64,000 bases of DNA. It comes from Puccinia triticina. Lineage: Eukaryota; Basidiomycota; Pucciniomycetes; Pucciniales; Pucciniaceae. A program made the position numbers and the translations under genes. Below the pieces are notes generated by a model. The model was not told the DNA's origin and did no database searches. It was given only the letters and a program-made list of their open reading frames with translations. The stretch spans positions 4,996,001 to 5,060,000 of the forward strand of contig NC_070559.1 in the NCBI RefSeq assembly GCF_026914185.1, written 5' to 3'. Position 1 is the stretch's first letter; each line of letters starts with the position of its first letter. Of this stretch, positions 1-11,639 are shown piece by piece.

Positions 1-1524
1 AAGATCCACATCCCAATCATTGCCTCGGTGTCCGAGCACCAGCCGACGGCCTGGACGAGCTTCTTCTTCGATCTGCAGATGCTGATCTACCTGTTCCCGG
101 CGGGTGTTTACCTCTGTTTCCGCGAACTGCGGGATGAGCACGTCTTTGTGATCATCTACTCGGTGCTCGGCAGTTACTTTGCGGGGGTGATGGTTCGATT
201 GATGTTGACTCTGACGCCGATCGTGTGTATTGCTGCGGCGATGATCGTCTCGTCGATCTTCGACCTCTACCTCGACCCAGCCCAGCCGGACAGCGTGGAT
301 TTTGGGACCCCGTCGACGACTAGCTCGATCGAATCGAGCTCGCCGATCGAGTCCTTTGGTGGGAGCCAGGCCTCCTCATCTGGCTCGGTGGGCGCTCGGA
401 AATCGAAGAAGGGCCACTCTGCGGCCAGCTCGATCTCCTCTGTGTCTTCGGTTGCCTCTGTGAAATCTACCCGGTCGTCTCGCTCTAGTGTCTCGAGCAG
501 CTCGACTGCCTACACCCAAGTGCCATGCATCTCTGCGATCTATGGCTCGGACACCCGGTTGGCCCTGGTCTCCGCATTCACCTTCATGCTCCTGCTCTTC
601 GTCCTGCACTGTACCTGGGTTACCTCGACAGCCTATTCGTCACCCTCGGTGGTCTTGGCATCCAAGAACCCCGACGGATCGACCAATATCATCGACGACT
701 TCCGGGAGGCTTACTACTGGCTGAGGATGAACACCAAGAAGGATGCGAAGGTGATGAGCTGGTGGGACTATGGATACCAGATCGCCGGGATGGCAGACCG
801 GACGACGTTGGTTGATAACAACACGTGGAACAACACTCAGTATGTTTCGATTGTTTTGTTGTTGTTTTTGAGCCGGGAACTGAGTTTGTGATGAGACAGT
901 ATTGCGACGGTGGGCAAGGCGATGGCCTCGAAGGAGGAAGTGTCGTACCCGATCCTGCGCAAACACGATGTGGATTACGTGTTGGTGATCTTTGGTGGAC
1001 TGCTCGGGTTTAGTGGGGATGATATCAACAAGTTTTTGTGGATGGTGCGGATCGCCGAGGGGGTGTGGCCTGAGGAGGTGCAGGAGAGCTCGTTCTTTAG
1101 CCAGAAGGGTGAATACAAGGTGGATGATGAGGCGTCGCCCACGATGAAGAACTGTTTGATGTACAAGCTGGTACGCAGCTGTTTCGTCTCGCCAGAGGAG
1201 GAGGAGGAGGAGGAGGAGTAGCTGATGTGTTTTTTTTTTCTTCTTTTTTTTTCTTTACAGAGCTACTTTGATTTCGACAAGCTGTTTGGGGGCCAGCGAG
1301 GCCAGGACCGGGTGCGGGGGCAGGTGCTGCCGCAAGTTGGGCCGACGCTGGATAGCTTGGAGGAGGCCTTTACGTCTGAGAACTGGATCGTGCGGGTGTA
1401 CCGGGTGAAGGGCGAGGATTTCCTGGGCCGGAGCCACAAGGAGGCCAAGGCGTTCGGGGCGGGCAGGAAGAAGAAGGCTTCGTCGAGCCGCAAGCGGAAG
1501 AACCGCAGACAGTCCAGTGCTTAG
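1..1524 (+). CDS. STT3: STT3, catalytic subunit of oligosaccharyltransferase (3' part of gene)
   Basis: STT3 transfers the lipid-linked oligosaccharide to asparagine in the ER lumen (N-glycosylation). The window opens inside the gene, in frame from base 1, so the N-terminus is missing. Exons are 1-839, 900-1170 and 1261-1524; both introns have GT-AG ends and splicing restores conserved STT3 text. The reading begins with HIPIIASVSEHQPTAW, then luminal membrane segments. The hallmark WWDYG motif lies at 760-774, followed by DNNTWNN, VGKAMAS, the region with FDKLFGGQ, and a basic Lys/Arg-rich tail. Visible length is 457 residues. Between two membrane segments (about 288-535) there is a Ser-rich low-complexity stretch of roughly 80 residues that is long for the family. 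The assignment is very secure; the exact 5' extent is unknown. Confidence 0.96.
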
Positions 1525-1698
1525 CGAACATGTAAATAGATCCTTTGAGAGCATTAAAAGTGAAACCCATCTGTTGAAGGTGCTGTGTACATGGCTACCG
1601 TGCCATGTAGACATGTGTGTGGACAGTGTGCCCTCCGCTGGTTGGCCCAGCAACCCTCCACCAGCTGAGCCACCCCACACCACCCAGTCCCACCCCCC

Positions 1699-3229
1699 AT
1701 GCCGCCGATGTCGATCCACTTCAGCTCCCTCTGGCCATTCGCATCCCTCCCCCCAGCAGCACCACCGCCAGCCACCACCCACCCCAGCAGCAGCACCACC
1801 CCCCCAGCATCCCTCAAACTGAGGCCCCCGCCGCCCGCCAGCCGCCCCCTGCTCCTCGCACGATGTGACTCGCCCACGGCCTGGTTGATCTACTACTTCG
1901 CATTCAACCTCGGCCTCACCATCTTCAACAAGCGCGTCCTCCTCTCCTTCCCCTTCCCATGGACACTCACCGCCATACACACCCTCGCTGGCACCCTCGG
2001 AACACAGATCGCCCACGCTAACAGGCTCTTCACCGCCGCAAGACTCTCCAGAAACCACTCCCTCATCCTCCTCGCCTTCAGCATCCTCTACACCGTCAAC
2101 ATCGCCGTCTCAAACCTCAGCCTCCACCTCGTCACCGTCCCCGTAAGCTTACTCTCTCTCTCACACACACACAAACTAAACTAAACTAAAACTAACACCC
2201 TCACCCACTCAGTTCCATCAAGTCGTCAGAGCCACCACCCCGCTCTTCACCATCATCCTCTCGATCATCTACTTCAACAAGTCCTACCCCTTCGAGACCT
2301 ACCTCTCGCTCTTCATCGTCGTCCTCGGCGTCGGCCTGTCCACCTACGGCGACTACGGCTGGACCCTGCCCGGCCTGCTCCTCACCCTCCTCGGCACCAT
2401 CCTCGCCTCATTCAAGACCGTCGTCACCAACATCATCCAGGTCGGCCGGCTCAGACTCAACCCGCTCGACCTCCTCATGCGCATGTCCCCCCTCGCCTTC
2501 ATCCAATGCATCCTCTACGCCTACCTCACCGGCGAGATCCAGAGACTCCATCTCTTCGCCCAAGACCATCTCGACCGCCGCAAGCTGCTCGCCCTCGCCA
2601 TCAACGGCGTCATCGCCTTCGGCCTCAACGTCGTCAGCTTCACCGCCAACAAGAAAACCAGCGCACTCACCATGACCGTTGCGGGTCAGTCGCACCATCT
2701 CTTTCTCTCTCTCTCTTACCCACACACACACACACACTTATCCTCCTCTTCTTCTTCTTATCCAGCAAACGTCAAACAGGTACTCACGATCCTATCGGCC
2801 ATCATGATCTTCAAACTGGTGATCAGTCCGATGAACCTGCTCGGGATCCTGATCACCCTGATCGGAGGGGGATACTATGCGAAGATCGAGCTGGAGCGGA
2901 AATACTCGAGTAAGAACCCGGATGTCTTGATCATTCCCAACCACCATCATCCCCACCACCACCACCACCACCACTCTCTAGATGATCAGGATGATAATGA
3001 CCGTCATCGCCAAAAAACCTTGCTGCTCCAAGAGGACCACCACCGCTTCGTCCCGCCCCCGCCCGAGAAGTCCCCCGCCGCTGCCACCCCGCTCCAGATC
3101 AACACCGTGCTATCCAAACAACGCTCCTTCAACCTCTCCGGCTCCGCCAGAGAGCTCGAGGAAGGCCCCCGCCCCCCCTCCTCCGCCGCCGGAGAGCCGC
3201 CCCTCCTCAACATCATCAGCCCCCGTTAA
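1699..3229 (+). CDS. Triose-phosphate-transporter/nucleotide-sugar-transporter family membrane carrier
   Basis: Exons 1699-2142, 2213-2684 and 2766-3229 join in frame to 459 residues. The family consists of Golgi/ER membrane antiporters with about ten membrane segments that move nucleotide sugars or phosphorylated sugars. Family text visible here: IYYFAFNLGLTIFNKRVL near the start, VPFHQVVRATTPLFTIILS across the first splice junction, then TYGDYGW, SFKTVVTN and ALTMTVAANVKQVLTILSA across the second. Both introns are short with GT-AG ends and contain CT/CA simple repeats. The N-terminus before residue 55 is Pro/Ala-rich and unlike the family, so the ATG at 1699 is a best guess and a 5' exon may exist. 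The C-terminus carries a His-rich run and a Pro-rich tail, presumably cytosolic. Substrate cannot be told from sequence. Confidence 0.88.
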
Positions 3230-4153
3230 TCTCACCCCCCTTTCTTTCCTTCGTGTACTCCCTCGCACACTCCGCTTCTGCTTAATCGCGTCCACGCCTC
3301 AACCTTCCCCCCCCCCCCCCCCCCCCCCCCCCATTCTTGTGTGTACCAGGGACGGGCAAGTGACGTTACATGCATGGATGCAAACGAGGATCGACTTAAA
3401 ACACATCGTTTTCTCTCTTTATCGGCCCGCCTTTGTACATCCTCATCCCTGTAGTATTCTCATCCACACACGCACACACCCTCTTCCTCGTCGTCGTCGT
3501 CGTTTCCCGCACACCCTCTCCCCCTTCCCCGCCGTCTACACGTCATCGTCCCCGCATCCTGTCGTCGAGGCCGCCCCGTCCGCGCCGTATGTGCGGCTGC
3601 TTGTACACCATCCTCTTCCCGAACAAAACTCTCCCGCTCGTTTGTATTCGTCTTTCCGTGCACCCTTCGCTTTCTGCGTGGTTGGGCCCCGGGTGCGGCC
3701 CCGCATCCGCTGCCCTCCGCTTTCCTTCGTCCACTTCGTCCTTCCTCTCCATCCCCTTTACATCCACTAGTTTGTTTATAATTATGTGTAAAACAATATA
3801 GATCATCCGAATAGATGCGCGTTAGAGCATGTATTTATGGCCAGCTTTCCTTCCTGCCCCGTCCTTCCGTTGTCTTTGTTGTTTCCTGGGGCTCGCCGCC
3901 TCTAGATCTCTGTCTTTCTCCGCCCCCAACCATGTACATACGCACTGTTGCTTGGGTTCCTGCATGTTTGTGTGTGTGTGTCTCTTTTTTTCAATCCACG
4001 TGTTTTTTGGGTATGCAAGCGTTTCTGGGCTGTCCAGCCTTGTAGATGTGTGTCGATTGGGCCCTGGGATCCGCTCTGTTTCTGCTGGGATTCAACCACC
4101 AGATGAGGGCCTGTCTGCTGCGCCCTCTTGGATGCCTTGGACACCATAACTGG
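3230..4153. other. Non-coding, pyrimidine-rich 3' flank of the carrier gene
   Basis: No supportable gene. The plus strand is C/T-rich with a poly-C run at about 3307-3332 and CA/TC simple repeats; the first 500-600 bases may be the 3' UTR of the carrier gene. Open frames here are low-complexity Pro/Ser/Arg translations. Confidence 0.6.
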
Positions 4154-4457
4154 GGTGTGCATGGGGCTGGACCCCGGGGCCGGGGTTGACGGGTATACCC
4201 GGCTATCCGACCCGACGGGTCGGGGCCCGCAAGTGTTTTTCTCGGAAAATACCTGTCGGGTGTTTGCGGGTATAAAAGTCGGGACACTCTGACAATCTCA
4301 TGGGGACCAACGGGTATTTGGACTTGGGGACATTGCCTGAGAGGCTGAGCTTGCTTCCTCAGGGCTTCTTGGATTGCAGTTTTTTATGTATTTATGTACA
4401 TTCAATCAATTAAACAGAAATAGATCACAAATGTTTGAAAAAAAAATAGATACATAC

Positions 4458-4533
4458 CTTATGCTGATCAGTCTTTTGACGCTTGAACATAGAAACAATG
4501 TTGTTGGATCCAACTTCAATCTTGGCGGGGTCC
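4458..4533 (-). pseudogene. hAT first exon, downstream half, up to its splice donor
   Basis: Continuation of the BED exon across the MULE. It translates as DPAKIEVGSNNIVSMFKRQ and ends at a GTATGT donor at 4457. The join with the upstream half keeps frame exactly when one 7-bp duplication is removed. No second coding exon is recognisable between here and the element end at 4162. Confidence 0.7.
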
Positions 4534-4540
4534 ATAAGCT

Positions 4541-4556
4541 CAACACTGGGTCAATA
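4541..4556. repeat. Left terminal inverted repeat of the MULE
   Basis: CAACACTGGGTCAATA, identical to the reverse complement of 11415-11430. Confidence 0.9.
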
Positions 4557-4819
4557 CAATTCAATACGATATTGGGCCAAATTTTGTATTGAATCGATCC
4601 CTGTTACCGTTAGCAGTAACAAGTTTTTTTGTGCGCTGCGCATATCAAAACGTTATCTGCGTTACCATACCGTTACCGTTATGGTAACGCAGATAATGTG
4701 GTAACGGCAGTATTAGAGCAAAAAAAAGGCTAAAAGAGCCAAAAAAATCTCGATACCACGGCGATATTGACTTCATATCAGCGGCAATATCGTAATGGCT
4801 TGAAAAAAAGGGTCAGCCT

Positions 4820-5115
4820 AAATGCACTCCAAAAAAATCCCAAAAGCACTCCAAAAGTGAGTGTATGGAGTGTGCACTCCAATGATTGTTGGAGTACAGA
4901 CTAGAGTACTCCAAGTCAATTGGAGTGCAGAACTGGGGACTCAAGAATCTTTGGAGTGCACCACAAAGAACTCCAGTGGCCAGGAAATGTAATGAGTGCC
5001 CATGAGTCTCACTCCATCAGATTGGAGTGCATTCCCCTAGCACTCCATTCCTGATATTTCTCCTCCTCAAAAGGGGAGTGCAGTACTGTGCACTCCAGCC
5101 AGAGCTGGAGTGCCT
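4820..5115. repeat. Left subterminal array of GGAGTGCA/TGCACTCC words
   Basis: Many copies of GGAGTGC in both orientations, irregularly spaced 10-30 bp apart. The outer edge GGTCAGCCTAAATGCACTCC is repeated inverted at the other end near 11280-11300. Possible transposase binding sites by analogy with MULE subterminal repeats. Confidence 0.75.
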
Positions 5116-5154
5116 ACAACTTCAACCGGGCTATGTACAAACACACCCCACTTG

Positions 5155-6180
5155 ATCCTCCTGATATCCATGACCGGTACAGACCGGCATTGAGTGGATT
5201 AACATCTCCTCTCAATTACCGGTCTGTACCGGACCGCCGGTCATTGAGGGAAATCACACCTCTCGATGACCGGTCTGTGCCGGTCATCGAGGGAAGTAAC
5301 ATCTCCTCTTGATGACCGGTCTGTGCCGGTCATCGAGGGGAGTAACATCTCCTCTTGATGACCGGTCTGTGCCGGTCATCCAGGGGAGTAACATCTCCTC
5401 TCGATGACCGGTCTGTGCCGGTCACCGAGGGGACTCACACCTCTCAATGACCGGCGCGGACCGGTCACACCTCCCGATGACCGGTCATCGAGGGGACTCA
5501 CACCTCGATGATTGGTCACCACCGGTCATCGAGGCTAATAACACCTCCTCTCGATGACCGGTCATCACCGGTCATGGAGAGGGCTCACACCTCTTGATGA
5601 TTGGTCAGTCCGGTCATCGAGGGTAACAACACCTCTTGATGACCAGTCATCACCGGCCATCGAGGTGAGTCCCATCTCTTGATGACCGGTCAGACCGGTC
5701 ATCGAGGGGACTCACACCTCTCGATGACCGGTCATCATCGGTCATCGAGGTGAGTCACATTTCTTGATGACCGGTCAGACCGGTCATCGAGAGGTGAGAG
5801 ATGGTGTGAGTCCTCTCACACCTCTCGATGACCGGTCAGACCGACCGGTCATCGAGAGTAGCACCTCCTCTCGATGACCGGTCATCACCGGTCATGAAGA
5901 GGGCTCACACCTCTCGATGACCGGTCACCACCGGTCATCGAGAGGACTCACACCATCTCACACCTCTCGAGGTGATGACCGGTCATCGAGGTGAGTCACA
6001 TCTCTCGATGACCGGTCTGTGCCGTTCATCGAGAGGAGTAACATCTCCTCTCGATGACCGGTCTGTGCCGTTCATCGAGAGGAGTAACATCTCCTCTCGA
6101 TGACCGGTCAGACCGACCGGTCATCGAGAGTAGCACCTCCCTTCGATGACTGGTACACACCGGTCATCAAGAGGTGTTAT
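5155..6180. repeat. Left palindrome array (GATGACCGGT / ACCGGTCATC), about 46-bp units
   Basis: About 20 tandem units. Each is itself a near-palindrome, CTCGATGACCGGT - short loop - ACCGGTCATCGAG, separated by AGTAACATCTCC or ACTCACACC spacers. Loops vary (TCTGTGC, CATC, CAGA), and units are closely similar but not identical. No coding capacity. Confidence 0.9.
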
Positions 6181-6685
6181 TACGCGTTGCCGAAACTAGC
6201 AACAACAAGTCCCGTAACCAGGCCGCCAAATCCATCATTAATTGGCAAATTGTTATGTAGACGTTACCAACAATGAAAGGTAGATCATGTTAATGATCAA
6301 CAATGAAATGAAGATGAGCAATGACGTTGCTTAGCCCGAGATGAGCCACATGAACATGGAGGACATTTGTCTCCTTTGCCGCTGAGTACCCAGGCAAAGG
6401 AGGCAAAGGTACCGACTTGCAAATTCGGAGGCATTATTGCCTTTCTATAAGACCATTGAGCTATCCGCTTTACCCACCCTCTCGCAAAATCACATCTTAT
6501 TTCCTCCAAATCCGGCTATCTTCTTGCTTCTTGCATCTGTGCATCTGCTCCTTAATTCATAACAACTCACTTTCTGCACGCATGATTTTGACCACTCCTA
6601 ATGTAACAAGCGTATCAATTCAACAATCAAGAAACCACAACATGCAACCCAAATACAACAGCTGTCTGAAAGTCTTACTGCCCAT

Positions 6686-9600
6686 TCATCTTTGCTGCTT
6701 CTTTACCCTGAGACCAACACAAACGTTCTCGATACCCCCCAGCATTTCCCAACAACTCACCCTCAATGACTCCATCTCCGTGACCTCTGAGTTCGCCAAG
6801 AAGTCTGCTTTATGATCCTTGTGGGTAATGAAGCCTCGTGCCGCCTTTAGAGCGTTGAAACCCGCTTGTTGTAGCCGGTTGATGATGATGTCGACTTCTT
6901 CTCGTGGTAGGGACTGGACAACCGATATTCCGGGCATGTCGACTTCTCTTGACTTTGGCGCCTTCGGGCATCGTACAACAACGGACTGTCGGATACTTTC
7001 GGAGGCCCTCCTGAATGTCCACATCCACTCTGGAGAGGTTTTTTTGGCGATCATCCGCCGGTTCTCAATGAATTTGAGTAAATCAATTGTTTGCTGCAAG
7101 GCGTCGAGGGCGGAAGCAGACAGATTCGTGAGGTGCCGGAGTACTTCGTCGGGGTTCAAAAGCGGTCCACTGCTGGGAACCGGAGTGGGGATTACCGGGC
7201 AGATGGGTTTCTTTGCCAACGATTGAAGAAACAAAGCAAAATCTTCGTCGTTCATCAGTGGCTTGTCAACTTCAGTGTCTTCTGCGCTCGGCTCCGGTCC
7301 ATCACGCAAGGACTGAGGCTCGTTGATTCGGCGCTTCTTTGATCGTTCGGTCGTTTGCCCGCCGGTTGGAGCTGTGTTGCCCGGACCATTCGGTGGCAGC
7401 TCCCGACGGAATGATCCATCAGGGGCCCAGTCGTCGAGGTTCATGCGCGGCTGGGGAGGTGGTGATGCCTGCTCAACAAACTCGGTGGCGTTCTCGACCA
7501 CAAGCAGCTTGTAGTGCTTGGCGAGGTAGAACATGTGCTTGCAGGCGCTACCGTACTGCACAAAATATTCGCACGTACAGCTTCGAATTCGTCCCAGCTC
7601 ATCTTCGTCTCGTAGTATGTACTGCACCATGTAGGCTTTGGTTGCAGGGGATGTGAACAAAAAAATACAGAACTATAGAACAGTAGCCGAATAAGTCAGC
7701 GAGTGTACGTGTGTGTCTCGCTAAGCAAGCAAACCACGCGAAGAGACATACATACATGAGTGGGAGTCTGCCTGACTTCAATGCCAAGTAGTTGCATGAT
7801 TGCTGGGGTATATTTGTCCGCCTTCGCTTTCGCCATGTCTTGAAATTTGTTCGTCCGTTGGCGCTTGATCCCTTCGGCTACCTGAATATGTGTAATGAGA
7901 TAAGCGGTTTGAACTCGGTCGGCAAGAATTTGAATGACTTCGTCGATCCGGTGGCGGCTGTCTTGCACATTGAGGTAGTAAGTCTTGAGGATCTTGTGCC
8001 ATGCCTCAACATAATTGTTGGTATGTATGCCCTGATGAGGTGTCTGCAAAGCGAAAATAGGCAAAGAAACTAGTCAATATCTAGCGAGATGGTACGGGTG
8101 AACAAATGGTGACTTACCGAGCGATAAGCCATAGCCCAATGGACGATGTTTGGCGCCCATTGTGTTTGAACGTACTCGACGAAAGATATACTGACAGTTA
8201 ACCATTTACCGTAGAGTATATACCTGCAGGCCCCCTTCTGGGTCTTGCTCGTCATACATGATCTTGCAAAAATCAGCCACGGCCTCCTCTGCCTCCACCT
8301 TGACGTTTAGGTGGAACTGTGCCTTGAGTACATGAAAGATGCACCAGTATAGGCTTGGTGCTTGACTGCCAAGGTCTTGGTAAACGGATCTCACACCATT
8401 CCTGATCGCTAGGGCACAATCGCTCATGAATGCGCATGGGGTGAAACCTGTGGAGTCTCGGAGCCATTTAACAACTGATTGAATTGGCTCGCTATATGAC
8501 ACATGAGTTACATATGTAGACAGGTGTTAGCGGGGATGCTTGGGTGGGGAAAAACACAGCCTGAAGCTACACTCACGTGGCGGCAGAAGCGGTGAACGCC
8601 CAGCATACAGGAAGCCCCTTGCCAACGACGGGGTCTCGGATCATGAACGTGTACAGACTGAATTTGCGGCCATCCAAAAGTGATGTATTGTCGCTCGAGT
8701 TGTGTGTACTGTCCACCATGATCATGCCCTGGCCGTGTTCGAGCATTTGTTCCTTTTGCCACTGTGATTGGAATGCAAATACAAATTTGGCTGAGTCTTC
8801 CGAGGTGGGGAGAAATGTATTCCAACCCTGGTCCCGCAGTTTCTGATTCCACAATGCGGTGGACTTGAACGGGTTGGGGTCGCGCCTGGCCAGTACAGCC
8901 ATTCGGGTTGCAACAAGATATCGAAACCGGTCAAGCTTGAGATTTCCGGCTTCCAACTTGATCCCGCGGCCGCGCATCTGGTTGAAAAAGTGAGAGAGGC
9001 AAGGCGGCGGTCAATAGGATGTGCGGAAATTGAACGGAAAATGAAATTGAGAACCTACAGCAGCAATTTCTGGGCAATTTGCCAGGGCCTGTATCGCCTT
9101 CCAGCCAAGCCCTGCAAGGACACGTTTGGTGAGCCAGTTGTCCAACATCTTGGGGATTCGATTGGCAGCAATCTCCTCCTTTGAGAAAGGGTTGTGGTTG
9201 TGTTGCCAGTGCCATTCAACTCGGAGGGAGTTGCTCTGGACGTCGTGAAAGATGCTGAACTTGCTCTGGCAGCCGCATTTCCGGGATAAGGTGTGCTGCT
9301 TCCTTGAGTTGGGGACTGGGATGTGGACTCCGCCGCGCGGGCACTTGAGGTCGATCCGGAAGTGGTTCTTGATGGGACAACCCGTTCGGCCAGCTTTTGT
9401 CTTGCTTGACTTCTCTTTAGGCGATCGCTGAACACTCCAATAGACGGTTGTCTGCATTGCTGTCACAAATGCATCGGCATCGGCTCGCGTGCACCCGGGG
9501 ATGGTAAATCAATGGATGGGTTGAGGAAAGGAAGGGGCAGTTGCATTGGTGATTCGAATCATGCGCAAGGAATTTGGAATCAAGGGCGCGGATGGTTGGA

Positions 9601-9697
9601 CTGGTACCTCTTGAGTAAAAGGAAGGGGGACAATGTCGTAAATGTCGCTGACAATTGGGTATAGTTCTGTGCTGGATTCATCGGCTGGTCGCTTCAT
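6686..9697 (-). pseudogene. MULE transposase with SWIM zinc finger, decayed
   Basis: Exons read on minus: 9697-9059, 8977-8577, 8491-8224 then about 8223-8118, 8043-7756 and 7672-6686, with GT-AG introns of 74-85 bp; about 890 residues. An N-terminal Cys/His region (CPIKNHF, LKCPRG, WHWQHNHNP) suits the DNA-binding domain of MULE transposases. The DDE core shows MIMVDSTHNSS (first Asp), FMSDCALAIRNGV (second Asp), LYWCIFHVLKAQ and TPHQGIHTNNYVEAWHK (Glu). The SWIM finger is CTCEYF...ACKHMFYLAKH. Two breaks are visible: an in-frame TGA at 9511-9509 and an apparent one-base frameshift near 8224, where the first frame hits TAA and the next frame continues conserved text (KWLTVSISFVEYVQTQW). The last intron's acceptor is the least certain. 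This copy is probably inactive. Confidence 0.85.
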
Positions 9698-9699
9698 TT

Positions 9700-10510
9700 G
9701 AGGTTCTTGAAAGAAAGCACTTGAGGGCTAGGAAATAGACTGTTGGAGGATGGGGGACAGGATGGGCTGGATGGATGCGGCAAATTGGAGGGGAGTCGGG
9801 CTGATTGGGAAGGGTTGGCGAGATGGGGGGGACGAGTTAGATGAGTTTGGGGAGTGACGGAAGCAATCGGTGGATGTGTGGAATGAAAGATAAGGTTGGT
9901 AAGATAGGTTGGAAAGATAAGATGCCCGCCGGGAACCAAGCACAAAGCGGTAGCTTGTGAGAACACAATGATTAAATTATAGCGGCGGAGAAAGCAAGCA
10001 GCGCGGTGGGATAGGGTATGTATGATAACGTTTGGCAAATGAGAGGACCAGAAGGTGGAAAAGGGAGAGACTAGCTCAGAAACAAGTGAATCTTGATAAG
10101 CAATCAAGGTTAGAAGTCGCAATACAAGCTCAGAAGTAGATAAAAGGGCCTGCCAGCTAAATATAGTGCAAGGGTGAAAGTATAGTGCAAGGGTGAAAGT
10201 ATACTGATGGATGCACACAAATGGCGATGGTGGAGGAGGTTATTTATATAAACTCTGAAATCATTTGGCTTGACCAGGTTCTCCTCGGCAAAATTGAACT
10301 TCAGAGTTTTTTGCTCTCTGGTGAGGACAACCTGGCACGCTTTGGCTGGGTTTGTGGGAGTTCCGGCAGTACTACCGAGGGTAGCTGATGAGCCTCGGAG
10401 ATGCATCATACGCTTTAGGAGTTAATTTTTTGTAGCAGATACATAAGATTTACCATTACTCTACGTACTTTTGTCTAGTTTTGTCTGGAGTTATTGTTGT
10501 TACTTTCGCC
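9700..10510. other. MULE interior upstream of transposase, no gene seen
   Basis: Between the putative start codon at 9697 and the right palindrome array. Likely promoter and leader of the transposase. Open frames here are low-complexity Ser/Pro/Leu-rich and show no family text. A direct repeat of a 20-bp phrase (AGTGCAAGGGTGAAAGTATA) occurs near 10165-10205. Confidence 0.5.
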
Positions 10511-10514
10511 AACT

Positions 10515-10960
10515 GTGTTATTACCCTCGATGACCGGTCTGACCGGTCATCAAGAAATGTGACTCACCTCAATGACTGGTGATGACCGGTCATCAAGAGG
10601 TGTGAGTCCCCTCGATGACCGGTCTGACCGGTCATCGAGGGGTGTGAGTCCTCTCAATGACCGGTGGTGACCGGTCATCGAGAGGTGTGAGTCCTCTCAA
10701 TGACCAGTCAGACCGGTCATCGGGAGGTGTGACTGATGACCGGTCCGCGCCGGTCATTGAGAGGTGGGAGTCCCCTCGATGACCGGTCTTTACCGGTCAT
10801 CGAGAGTAGCACCTCCCCTTGATGACCGTTACACACCGGTCATCGAGAGGTGTGACTGATGACCGGTCCGCGCTGGTCATCAAGAGGTATGAGTCCTCTG
10901 GATGACTGGTTGTGTGCCCCTTGATGACCGGTCCAGACCGGTCATCGAGAGGTGTGATTG
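10515..10960. repeat. Right palindrome array of the MULE
   Basis: About nine units of the same palindromic module as at 5155-6180, in the inverted position relative to the transposase gene. It is about half as long as the left array, so the two ends have changed in copy number independently. Confidence 0.9.
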
Positions 10961-10962
10961 TG

Positions 10963-11290
10963 GGCACTCCAAAAAAAAGGAGACATTGGAGTGCACCCCA
11001 ATGCACTCCATTTGGTATTTGCCAGCTGGAGTGCAAAGCCAAAATCCTCCACTGAAAAGGTGGAGTGCTTGGGCTTGCACTCCATTTTTTTTGGAGTGCA
11101 TCTAGCTGCACTCCCCTATTTTGGTCAATTTTGGAGTACCCAGTTGTGTACTCCAATAAACATGGAGTGCCCATCTGGGGACTCCATGTTTTGGGAGTAC
11201 AAAATCAAGGCACTCCAACTTTTTTGGAGTGCTGGCCCCCCAAAGCCAAAAATTTGGAGTGCATGAAGTAAAAGTTTGGAGTGCATTTAG
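10963..11290. repeat. Right subterminal array of GGAGTGCA words
   Basis: Mirror of 4820-5115: repeated GGAGTGC/GCACTCC, ending with GGAGTGCATTTAGGCTGACC, which is the inverse of the left edge. Confidence 0.75.
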
Positions 11291-11414
11291 GCTGACCCAA
11301 AAAAAAATCCAAAATTCAAACTGAATATCGGTAAGGCGCTGCCGTTACTGGTAGCAGTAACAATAACGCACCAAAAATTGATACAATATCAATATGTTAC
11401 CGTTACTGGTATCT

Positions 11415-11430
11415 TATTGACCCAGTGTTG
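11415..11430. repeat. Right terminal inverted repeat of the MULE
   Basis: Reverse complement is CAACACTGGGTCAATA; followed at once by the ATAAGCT target duplication. Confidence 0.9.
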
Positions 11431-11639
11431 ATAAGCTGATGTTTACGGAGTAGATGCTCCATCATTGACTTTGTGCTTCTGGTTTTATTGCGAGTGATTG
11501 GTGCATTACATGGTTGTCCGGTCTTCTTTAAAACTATCGTACAATGCAGCTTGTCGTTCTCTGGTTTGTTGAGAAAATATTTCCAAACCCATGACTTTTG
11601 GGCTGGTTGAGAAGAAGCTGCTTTTGTTTCTGGATCCAT
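11431..11639 (-). pseudogene. hAT first exon, upstream half, with BED-type zinc finger
   Basis: Reading minus from ATG 11639, a BED-like finger is visible: aromatic W.YFL positions, Cys in LHC and QPC, and His in MMEHLLRKH. BED fingers bind transposon ends in hAT transposases. The frame is cut by the MULE right after KHQL; it resumes at 4533, where deleting the insertion plus one ATAAGCT copy gives one continuous 95-codon exon. No catalytic RNase-H-like domain follows in this copy. Confidence 0.75.

Larger units (their letters stand above)
4541..11430 (-). mobile_element. Mutator-like DNA transposon (MULE), 6890 bp, 7-bp target duplication
   Basis: Perfect 16-bp inverted ends CAACACTGGGTCAATA at 4541-4556 and 11415-11430, flanked by ATAAGCT at 4534-4540 and 11431-11437. 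Order inside: short GTTAC-word region, array of GGAGTGCA words, long palindrome array, transposase gene on minus, then the same two array types in inverted order. The insertion interrupts a hAT exon. The 7-bp duplication is shorter than the 8-11 bp usual for MULEs. Confidence 0.88.

Noticed and set aside
1255..2058. 267-codon minus-strand frame opposite STT3 exon 3 and the carrier's first exon
   Set aside because: Shadow of GC-rich coding sequence; spans two genes and shows no family text.
3969..4040. Real coding exon with Val/Cys/Phe repeats near 3830-4150
   Set aside because: Low-complexity GT-rich sequence in presumed 3' flank; no conservation visible.
5155..6180. CRISPR-like array (regular repeats with variable spacers)
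   Set aside because: Units are palindromes with nearly constant spacers and no cas genes, in a eukaryotic transposon end.
8206..8226. A 19-bp intron joining two MULE transposase frames
   Set aside because: GTAAAT...CAG would restore frame, but 19 bp is below plausible intron size and both sides of the shift continue conserved text; a frameshift is simpler.
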